Assembly: GCF_013283745.1 (NCBI RefSeq)
Contig: NZ_JABSTZ010000005.1
Span: 124,001 to 188,000, forward strand
Length of the DNA stretch: 64,000 bases
Source: Aeromicrobium stalagmiti
GTDB lineage: Bacteria > Actinomycetota > Actinomycetes > Propionibacteriales > Nocardioidaceae
Direction: 5' to 3'
Part shown: positions 46,906 to 53,896 of the stretch, in pieces
How the letters are laid out: every line of letters starts with the position of its first letter
Numbering within the stretch: position 1 is the first letter of the stretch
Notes under the pieces: model-generated
What the model saw: the letters and a program-made list of their open reading frames with translations, nothing else
Told to the model about the DNA's origin: nothing
Database searches by the model: none
Position numbers and translations under genes: made by a program

Positions 46906-48592
46906 CCAGCGCCTCCGGGTCTGGCAGCAAGAGGCGTTCGACCTCTACCAGCGCAAGCAACCGAGCGACTTCCTGACCGTCGCGACGCCCGGCGCCGGCA
47001 AGACCACGTTCGCCCTCACGATCGCTGCCGACCTGCTCGCCCGCGGGATCGTCGAGCGGGTCGTCATCGTGACGCCGACCGACCACCTCAAGACCCAGTG
47101 GGCCCTCGCCGCCGCGGGCATCGGCATCATGCTCGACCCGGCACTGCCCAGCCAAGGGGTGCTCGGCCAGGGGTTCCAGGGCTTCGCCGTCACCTATGCC
47201 GGCATCGCGGTCAACCCCAACGCCTACCGCGCGCGCATCGAGCACCGCTCCACGATGGTCATCATGGACGAGGTGCACCACGCCGGCGACGCCCTGACCT
47301 GGGGCGACGGCGTGCAGGAGGCGTGCGAGCCTGCTGTCCGACGCCTCGCCCTCACCGGCACGCCGTTCAGGTCCGACGACAACCCGATCCCGTTCGTGAC
47401 CTACGCACCGCAGGTCGACGGCTCCAAGCAGAGCGTCGCCGACTACTCCTACGGCTACGGTCACGCGCTCAAGGACGGGGTGGTCCGTCCGGTGCTGTTC
47501 ATGGCCTACTCCGGCCAGATGCACTGGCGCACCCGTGCGGGCGACGAGGTGGCCGCCCGGCTCGGCGAGCCGCTCGACCGGGCTGCGACGGCCCAGGCGC
47601 TGCGCACCGCCCTCGACCCCAACGGCTCGTGGATCCCCGAGGTCCTGCAGGCCGCCCACACGCGCCTCGTGGAGGTGCGCCGCGACGTCCCCGACGCCGG
47701 CGGGCTCGTCATCGCCAGCGACCAGGACAGCGCGCGAGCCTACGCGCGGGTGCTGGAGGAGATCACCGGCGCCAGGCCGACGGTGGTGCTGTCCGACGAG
47801 GCCGGAAGCAGCGCCAAGATTGCCGACTTCTCGGCTGGCATGGACCCGTGGATGGTCGCGGTGCGCATGGTCAGCGAGGGCGTCGACATCCCGCGCCTGT
47901 CGGTCGGCGTCTACGCCACGACCACCTCCACCCCGCTCTACTTCGCGCAGGCCGTCGGACGCTTCGTCCGTGCGCGGCGCAAGGGTGAGACGGCGTCGAT
48001 CTTCGTGCCCAGTGTCCCGCGCCTGCTCGCCCTGGCGTCCGACCTCGAGACGCAGCGCGACCACGTCGTCGGCCGCCCGGTCAAGGACGAGGGCGATCTC
48101 TTCGCCGCCGAGGCCGAGATGATCGCGAAGGCGCAGGAGCAGCAGGGAGCGTCCGACCAGCTGGGCGAGTACAGGGCGCTGGCCAGCGACGCCTCGTTCG
48201 ACCGACTCGTCTACGACGGGGGCGAGTTCGGCTACGACGCTTTGTCGGACGACGAGGGTGAGCTCGACTTCCTCGGCATCCCCGGACTGCTCGACCACGA
48301 CCAGGTCGCCGAGCTGCTCAAGGCGTCGCGGGCCAAGCGGGCCAAGGACAAGGCAGCCGGCGCGGCGCCCCAGGTCGCGGCCGACGTCGCGTTCGCGCGT
48401 CGCGGTGAGCTGCGTCGCGAGCTGCAGGCCCTCGTCGGGGCCTGGCACCACCGCACGGGCTCGCCGCACGGCGTGACCCACAGCCGGCTGCGCTCGCAGT
48501 GCGGAGGACCGCCCGCTGCGCAGGCGTCGTCCGACGAGCTGCAGGCCCGCATCGACGCGATCCGGGCCTGGGCGCTCAAGGCCTCCGGCTGA
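46895..48592 (+). CDS. DEAD/DEAH-box (SF2) helicase
   Basis: A 565-residue helicase. Motif I is ATPGAGKTTFAL (about residues 26-37), motif II VIMDEVHHAGD (DEVH), motif III LTGTPFRSDD, and motif VI QAVGRFVRARRKGE. A C-terminal region of 150 residues is charged and family-specific. GTG 46895 is chosen because it overlaps the DUF3039 gene; an earlier frame from 46811 is a shadow. DUF3039 and this helicase occur together widely in actinobacteria; the nucleic-acid substrate is unknown. Confidence 0.92.
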   Translation: MTRSQRLRVWQQEAFDLYQRKQPSDFLTVATPGAGKTTFALTIAADLLARGIVERVVIVTPTDHLKTQWALAAAGIGIMLDPALPSQGVLGQGFQGFAVTYAGIAVNPNAYRARIEHRSTMVIMDEVHHAGDALTWGDGVQEACEPAVRRLALTGTPFRSDDNPIPFVTYAPQVDGSKQSVADYSYGYGHALKDGVVRPVLFMAYSGQMHWRTRAGDEVAARLGEPLDRAATAQALRTALDPNGSWIPEVLQAAHTRLVEVRRDVPDAGGLVIASDQDSARAYARVLEEITGARPTVVLSDEAGSSAKIADFSAGMDPWMVAVRMVSEGVDIPRLSVGVYATTTSTPLYFAQAVGRFVRARRKGETASIFVPSVPRLLALASDLETQRDHVVGRPVKDEGDLFAAEAEMIAKAQEQQGASDQLGEYRALASDASFDRLVYDGGEFGYDALSDDEGELDFLGIPGLLDHDQVAELLKASRAKRAKDKAAGAAPQVAADVAFARRGELRRELQALVGAWHHRTGSPHGVTHSRLRSQCGGPPAAQASSDELQARIDAIRAWALKASG

Positions 48593-48658
48593 CCCGTCTC
48601 GCGTAGGCTCGACGGGCACGTGTCGCGACCCCCGCGACGCCCCGGGAAAGGCACGCCG

Positions 48659-49600
48659 TTGAGCAGCATGGCACTTCGCACGCGACTGTTCGCACGTCTG
48701 CTCAAGCTGTCGGAGACCGGCATCGAGGACGTCGTCGACCTGCCGGCCCACCGCGCGAAGCGCGCCAAGCTGCAGCAGTCGGCGATCGGACGACGCATCT
48801 TCGGTCGGGTCGACCCCGACGCGGTGCAGGAGCAGATCACGGTCGGCTCGGGCTCGCGTGCGCTGGTGCACCGGCCGAAGGACGCGATCGGGCCGCTGCC
48901 GTGCGTCGTCAACTTCCACGGGGGCGGCTGGGTGCAGGGCAACCCGGAGCAGTCGGCATGGATGGCGAGCAGGATCGCGGTCCGCAACCGCGTCGTCGTG
49001 GTGTCGCCTTCCTACCGGCTCGCACCCGACGCCCCGTTCCCAGCGGGTGTCGACGACAGCTGGGACGCCGTGCGGTGGGTCGTGGAGCACGCCGACGAGC
49101 TGGGCATCAACCCGTCACGCATCGCGGTCATGGGTGACAGCGCCGGCGGCAACCTGGCGGCGGTCGTCTCGCTCCTGGCACGCGACGCGGGTGGGCCCGA
49201 GATCCGCGCGCAGGTGCTGATCTACCCGGGCGTGGAGATGTACGACCGATGGCCCTCGGAGGACCGCAACGCCGACGCGCCCGTGCTCACGTCCAAGAAC
49301 ATGCGCGCGTTCGTCCGGCTCTACCTCGGTGAGCAGCACGGCACCGAGGACTTCAGGGCATCCCCGATCCGTGCCGCCTCGCACGCCGGCCTGCCCAAGG
49401 CATTCATCCTCACCGCGGAGGAGGACCCCCTGCTCGACAACGGGTCGAGATATCGCGATGCGCTGGTCGCCGCCGGCGTGCCGGTCCGCTACGTCGAGTA
49501 CGACGGCGCGATCCACGGCTTCATGAGCCTGCCGGGAGTCGTGCCGGTGGCCGACCGCGCCCTCGACGACATCGTCGGCTTCCTCCGCGAGGTGCTCTAG
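48659..49600 (+). CDS. Alpha/beta hydrolase (HSL-type esterase)
   Basis: A 313-residue esterase of the hormone-sensitive-lipase family. Oxyanion motif HGGGWVQGN and nucleophile GDSAGGN (Ser near residue 160) are clear; the catalytic Asp and His are probably in EEDPLLDN and GAIHGFMSLP. The start is either TTG 48659, 8 bases behind GGGAAAGG, or ATG 48668; a longer GTG frame from 48620 is less likely. The stop overlaps the convergent metalloprotease gene by 4 bases. Confidence 0.88.
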   Translation: MSSMALRTRLFARLLKLSETGIEDVVDLPAHRAKRAKLQQSAIGRRIFGRVDPDAVQEQITVGSGSRALVHRPKDAIGPLPCVVNFHGGGWVQGNPEQSAWMASRIAVRNRVVVVSPSYRLAPDAPFPAGVDDSWDAVRWVVEHADELGINPSRIAVMGDSAGGNLAAVVSLLARDAGGPEIRAQVLIYPGVEMYDRWPSEDRNADAPVLTSKNMRAFVRLYLGEQHGTEDFRASPIRAASHAGLPKAFILTAEEDPLLDNGSRYRDALVAAGVPVRYVEYDGAIHGFMSLPGVVPVADRALDDIVGFLREVL

Positions 49601-50658
49601 CCCTTCTCGCCGACGCGGCCGTTGCCGAGCTGCTTGAGCACGGTCGGCCACTGGGCGGGGAGGGCAGGCAGCTCGGTGATCGCCCCGTCCCCGTCGATGT
49701 CGGCACTCACGGGCTCGGAGCTGATGTAGCTCGCGTAGGGCGGCTGCCAGAACGGTGCGCCGGAGCAGTCCCAGTCGACGGGGCCGGTGGCGCGGCCGAC
49801 GAGCCGGACCTGCCCACCGCAGGACTGCGGCGCGTAGAACTTCGACAGGTAGGCGTCGCCGGCTGCCGACCCGGTCGAGTAGCCCTTGGTCTCGTCGAGG
49901 CTAGCCTCGTTGATGCTGGCGATCGTGTAGCGCCGGTAGTCGACGACGTGGGTCGTGCCGTTGGTGCCGAACAGGACGGCGCCTCCCGACATGACGTCGA
50001 AGCCGCGGGCGGGGCCGTGATCGATGCCGAAGATGTGACCGAGCTCGTGCATCGTCACGAGCGACCAGTCGCTGCCGCCGCCCCTGAGCCGCACGACGAA
50101 GTCGTTCTGGTTGGCGATGCCGGCGGCTCCGCACACAGCAAGGTCCTCGGCGACGATGCCGTTGCGGAAGACCGGCTTGCGCTTCGGCGAGAGGCCGTAC
50201 GACGACGGGTGGATGCAGCCGTCGGGTTGGTAGTCGGCGGCCTTCGCCGCGCTGATGCGGCCCGAGCCACCGAGGTTGTAGCTGCGGCTCTTGCACGTCT
50301 TGCCGGCGTCGAGGTGCAGCCGCACGCCCTTCTTGCCGTCACGGTTGGTGACGGGCGCCTTGGCGAAGGCGGAGTAGAGGATGTCGAGGCCGGAGCAGGA
50401 CACCTTCTGGGAGGGGATCTTCTCGGTGTAGTTGAGCTCGACGAAGACGTCCTTGTGGTTGTAGCGGGCGCCGAGCTTGTAGATGTCGAGGCCGCCGGGC
50501 GCCTTCTTGCCCTTCTTCTCCCACGAGTCCGGCAGGCCGTCGCCGTCGGTGTCGCGAGCGGCGGCGCTCGACGGCAGGGCGAACGCGAACGAGCCGATCA
50601 CGAAGGCGACCAGGAGCAGCAGGACCCGGAGGGCGGGGCGGTGGGAGTGGGAGCGCAT
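49597..50658 (-). CDS. Secreted metzincin-type zinc metalloprotease
   Basis: A 353-residue exported protein. Signal peptide (LRVLLLLVAFVIGSFAFALP, cleavage near SSAAA), then a thrombospondin-3/EF-type calcium loop (DTDGDGLPDSW). The zinc site is MHELGHIFGIDH, the full HExxHxxGxxH, and DVMSGG is a plausible Met-turn. A second DIDGDG loop is near the C-terminus, and eight cysteines after the signal suggest disulfides. A leaderless TAGGCT lies 6 bases before the ATG. Confidence 0.88.
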   Translation of the reverse strand: MRSHSHRPALRVLLLLVAFVIGSFAFALPSSAAARDTDGDGLPDSWEKKGKKAPGGLDIYKLGARYNHKDVFVELNYTEKIPSQKVSCSGLDILYSAFAKAPVTNRDGKKGVRLHLDAGKTCKSRSYNLGGSGRISAAKAADYQPDGCIHPSSYGLSPKRKPVFRNGIVAEDLAVCGAAGIANQNDFVVRLRGGGSDWSLVTMHELGHIFGIDHGPARGFDVMSGGAVLFGTNGTTHVVDYRRYTIASINEASLDETKGYSTGSAAGDAYLSKFYAPQSCGGQVRLVGRATGPVDWDCSGAPFWQPPYASYISSEPVSADIDGDGAITELPALPAQWPTVLKQLGNGRVGEKG

Positions 50659-50664
50659 CGCTGG

Positions 50665-50670
50665 AGCCTA
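50665..50670 (-). promoter_or_regulatory. Leaderless -10 element (metzincin gene)
   Basis: TAGGCT on the minus strand ends 6 bases before ATG 50658. Confidence 0.45.
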
Positions 50671-50718
50671 GGGGGCGGGGATCGATCCCGTGGCGAAACG
50701 GTAACTCTCGTTGACCCA

Positions 50719-50747
50719 TTGTGACAGTTCTACTGTCACGATAGGGT
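50719..50747 (+). promoter_or_regulatory. Promoter with an operator in its spacer (MpaB-like gene)
   Basis: A -35-like TTGTGA (50719-50724) and -10 TAGGGT (50742-50747) are 17 bases apart, and the -10 ends 6 bases before ATG 50754. A perfect dyad, GTGACAGT-TCT-ACTGTCAC (50721-50739), fills the spacer. A repressor bound there would block polymerase; TetR-type size, regulator unknown. Confidence 0.7.
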
Positions 50748-50753
50748 CCGAGC

Positions 50754-51635
50754 ATGAAGCGAGACCACTGGCAGCAGGTGATCGCCCGGCTCGATCCCGA
50801 GACCGACTACGAGGAGATCTCGCGGATCGTCGCGATGCACGAGTTCCCGTGGGACTCCCAGCAGTCGCTGAGCTTTGCGCTCTTTCGGACGTACGCCGTG
50901 CCGACGATCGGCCGGCTGCTGTTCGACACGGGGGAGTTCACCGGATCGGTGCAGAAGCGGCACGACGACACCGCGATCCTGCTCGAGACGATCGCCGCCG
51001 AGGGGCTCGAGTCGCCCGACGGCCGGGCGGGCGTGCGCCGCATGAACCAGATGCACGGCAGCTATGACATCTCCAACGACGACATGCGCTACGTCCTGGC
51101 GACGTTCGTCGTGACCCCCGTCCGCTGGAACGAGCGCTACGGCTGGCGCCGGCTCTCCGAGGTCGAGAAGCTCGCCGCCGTCCGCTACTACCAGCGGCTC
51201 GGACGCTTGATGGGCATCCAGCACGTACCGGCCGACTTCGAGGGCTTCGCGCGTCTCATGGACGACTACGAGCGAGAGACCTACGTCTTCGACGCCAAGG
51301 CGCGGGCCGTCGCCGACGCGACCCTCGACCTGTTCGTGTCGTACTACCCGCGACCGCTGCGGTCTGCGATGCGGCGCTTCAGCATCGCGTTGCTCGACGA
51401 CCACCTGCGCGCGGCGTTCGACTACCCCCGACCTCCCCGGCTGCTGGTGCGTCTGGCACACGCGTCGCTGGCCGCGCGAGGACGGGTGGTGCGGTTCCTG
51501 CCGCCTCGCCGTGCACCGATGTCGATCCGCGACACCGGCCGCATCCGCTCCTACCCGGGCGGGTTCATGATCGAGAAGCTCGGCACGTTCCCGGCCACGA
51601 TGCCGCAGGACGACGCCGACCTGAGACTTTCCTAA
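50754..51635 (+). CDS. MpaB-like (DUF2236) oxygenase family protein
   Basis: A 293-residue helical protein of the MpaB/latex-clearing-protein-like DUF2236 family. Recognisable: ALFRTYAVPTIGRLLFDTGE, RRMNQMHGSYDISNDDMRYV with the family histidine, then VLATFVVTPVRWNERYGWR. Members bind heme and act as oxygenases or are uncharacterised. The operator in its promoter indicates regulated expression. Confidence 0.82.
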   Translation: MKRDHWQQVIARLDPETDYEEISRIVAMHEFPWDSQQSLSFALFRTYAVPTIGRLLFDTGEFTGSVQKRHDDTAILLETIAAEGLESPDGRAGVRRMNQMHGSYDISNDDMRYVLATFVVTPVRWNERYGWRRLSEVEKLAAVRYYQRLGRLMGIQHVPADFEGFARLMDDYERETYVFDAKARAVADATLDLFVSYYPRPLRSAMRRFSIALLDDHLRAAFDYPRPPRLLVRLAHASLAARGRVVRFLPPRRAPMSIRDTGRIRSYPGGFMIEKLGTFPATMPQDDADLRLS

Positions 51636-51733
51636 GTCCCCGCGGCCCCGTGCCGTTCGAGGTTGCGCACCTGGTGCCCTCGCTCAGGATGGAAGCGACC
51701 CAGAGCCCCAGGACCACAGCCCAGGAGTGACTC

Positions 51734-52687
51734 ATGAGACGCATCCATCTCGTCGCGGCGGTCGCCGCCGCCACGCTCGCCGTGACCGCGGCACCAGCGA
51801 CCGCCGGTGACCGGCACGACCACAAGCCGGCGGTGCCGGACCGCATCGAGCTGCCCGACGGGTGGCTGCCTGAAGGCATCACCACCGACGGCAGCAACCT
51901 CTACTCAGGCTCCCGGGCGGACGGATCGATCCTCAAGATCGGCCTCCGGTCCGGCACGAGGACGACCTTCGCGGGCGCTCCGGGACGCATCGCCGTCGGT
52001 GTCGACCACGACCCGCGACGTGACGTGGTGTGGGTGGCAGGCGGCGCCGGCAAGCAGATCAGGGCGCAGGACGCCGACACCGGCGAGGTGCTCCGCACGT
52101 ATGACTTCCCGAGCACGGGTGCGCGTTTCGTCAACGACCTGACGGTCACCCGCTCGGCCGTCTATGCGACCGACTCGCTGAGCCGTGAGCTGCTGGTCGT
52201 CCCGCTGTCGACCCGCACCAAGGCACTGCCCGATCCGAGCCGGGCGACGACGCGGCCGCTGACCGGCGACCTGCAGCTGGCCGCGGGCAACAACCTCAAC
52301 GGCATCGTCAGCACGGGCCGCACGATCGTGGCTGTGCAGAGCAACACCGGGCTCCTGTTCAGGATCGACGCCCGTACGGGTGCGACCCGGCAGATCGACA
52401 CCGGCGGTCGGACGTTCGTCAACGGCGACGGCCTCGAGCTGGGGCGGCACCAGACGCTGTACGTGGTGCAGAACCGCGACAACAAGATCGCCGTCCTGCG
52501 CCTCGGCTCCCAGGCCCGCACCGGCACGCTCGTCGACACGATCGAGCGGAGCGAGTTCGCCGCGGACGTCGACGTGCCGACGACCGTCGCGCTCGTGAAG
52601 GACTCGCTGTTCGCGGTCAACGCCCGCTTCGGCATCGCCAGCCCCGCGACGGCGCAGTACTGGATCACGCGAGCCCCGGTGCGCTGA
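51734..52687 (+). CDS. Secreted beta-propeller (SMP-30/YncE-like) protein
   Basis: A 317-residue exported protein with a signal peptide (MRRIHLVAAVAAATLAVTAA, cut near ATAGD). The mature part has repeated propeller blades such as EGITTDGSNLYSGSRADGSI, GVDHDPRRDVVWVAGG and NDLTVTRSAVYATDSL. Function unknown; similar proteins may be lactonase-like or binding proteins. Relatives are sometimes named superoxide dismutase, which the sequence does not support. Ribosome binding: AGGAG before the ATG. Confidence 0.8.
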   Translation: MRRIHLVAAVAAATLAVTAAPATAGDRHDHKPAVPDRIELPDGWLPEGITTDGSNLYSGSRADGSILKIGLRSGTRTTFAGAPGRIAVGVDHDPRRDVVWVAGGAGKQIRAQDADTGEVLRTYDFPSTGARFVNDLTVTRSAVYATDSLSRELLVVPLSTRTKALPDPSRATTRPLTGDLQLAAGNNLNGIVSTGRTIVAVQSNTGLLFRIDARTGATRQIDTGGRTFVNGDGLELGRHQTLYVVQNRDNKIAVLRLGSQARTGTLVDTIERSEFAADVDVPTTVALVKDSLFAVNARFGIASPATAQYWITRAPVR

Positions 52688-52756
52688 ACGTGCGCTGAGG
52701 GCGCTGAGGCGGGACCGTCCGGGAAGTTTCCACGGGGGTCGAGCGTTGACCCCCGT

Positions 52757-53794
52757 GTGAGGCTTTCCGTGCTCGATCTCGTTCCCGTCCGGACCGACCA
52801 GTCGACGGGAGACGCCGTGGCTGCCACGGTGTCGCTCGCCCAGGTCGCCGACCGCATCGGCTACACCCGCTTCTGGGTCGCCGAGCACCACAACATGCCG
52901 GCGGTCGCGGCGACGTCCCCGCCGGTGCTGATCGCGATGCTCGGCGCACAGACGTCGACGATCCGGCTGGGCTCCGGCGGCGTGATGCTGCCCAACCACG
53001 CGCCACTCGCCGTGGCCGAGCAGTTCGCCCTGCTCGAGGCCGCCACCCCCGGTCGCATCGATCTCGGCATCGGTCGAGCCCCGGGGTCCGACCCGGTCAC
53101 GTCGATGGCCCTGCGGGGCGCGGCAGGGCGTGACGACACCGACATCGAGAAGTTCCCGCAGTACCTCGACGACGTCGTCGCCCTCATGTCGGCCGACGGC
53201 GTGCGCGTCGCCGTCCCGCGACAGGACTACGTCCTCAAGGCCACGCCCGGCGCCACGAGCGAGCCGCGCATGTGGCTGCTCGGCTCGTCGATGTACTCCG
53301 CCCACCTGGCCGCGGCCAAGGGCCTCCCGTACGTCTTCGCGCACCACTTCTCCGGGCAGGGCACGGCCGAGGCGCTGGCGGTCTACCGCTCGGAGTTCCG
53401 GCCCAGCGAGCTGGCGCCCGAGCCGGTCACGTTCCTGACGGTCAACGCGTCGGTTGCCGAGACCGACGAAGAGGCCGCCGCCATGATGCTGCCCAACCTG
53501 CACATGATGGCCAAGCTGCGCACCGGCCAGCCACTGACGGCGCTCGACCTGGTCGAGGACGCCGAGGCCAAGCAGCTGCACCCGCAGGTGCAGGCGATGG
53601 TCGAGTCGGCCTTCGGGCGCGCTGTCGTGGGCTCGCCCGCGTCGGCGGCGCAGCAGGTGCGCGACCTGGCCGAGCAGTTCGGCGTCGACGAGGTCATGGT
53701 CAACCCGGTCGCCTCCGCGCGTCGGGGCACCGACCCGCGCACCGCGCCGGCCCGTGAGCGCACGCTCGAGCTGCTCGCCAAGGAGCTGCTCTGA
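52757..53794 (+). CDS. LLM class flavin-dependent oxidoreductase
   Basis: A 345-residue luciferase-like monooxygenase. Segments AQVADRIGYTRFWVAEHHNM, RLGSGGVMLPNHAPLAVAEQ and RIDLGIGRAPGSDP are the classical family blocks, as in the MsnO8-type group. It uses reduced FMN, supplied by a separate reductase. The start is GTG 52757; length is typical. Substrate unknown. Confidence 0.9.
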   Translation: MRLSVLDLVPVRTDQSTGDAVAATVSLAQVADRIGYTRFWVAEHHNMPAVAATSPPVLIAMLGAQTSTIRLGSGGVMLPNHAPLAVAEQFALLEAATPGRIDLGIGRAPGSDPVTSMALRGAAGRDDTDIEKFPQYLDDVVALMSADGVRVAVPRQDYVLKATPGATSEPRMWLLGSSMYSAHLAAAKGLPYVFAHHFSGQGTAEALAVYRSEFRPSELAPEPVTFLTVNASVAETDEEAAAMMLPNLHMMAKLRTGQPLTALDLVEDAEAKQLHPQVQAMVESAFGRAVVGSPASAAQQVRDLAEQFGVDEVMVNPVASARRGTDPRTAPARERTLELLAKELL

Positions 53795-53834
53795 CGGCGA
53801 GGCCGCGCTGCGGGCAGGGGAGTCTTCGGGCGCG

Positions 53835-53856
53835 GGTCGCCTGACGTTCACCTGAC
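53835..53856 (+). promoter_or_regulatory. PHO-box-like 11-bp direct repeat
   Basis: GGTCGCCTGAC followed immediately by GTTCACCTGAC, two 11-base units with 9 matches. Actinobacterial PhoP binds tandem 11-mers of the type GTTCACC plus four bases. It lies 40 bases before the ATG of a phytase-like gene, which makes phosphate control plausible. Confidence 0.6.
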
Positions 53857-53896
53857 GGTGGGCGAGTGGTCGGCTGCTGCCGACAGGCTCGCCCCC

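Noticed and set aside
51905-53851. 648-codon minus-strand frame opposite the propeller and LLM genes
   Set aside because: Shadow; covers two genes with clear families and shows no motif of its own.
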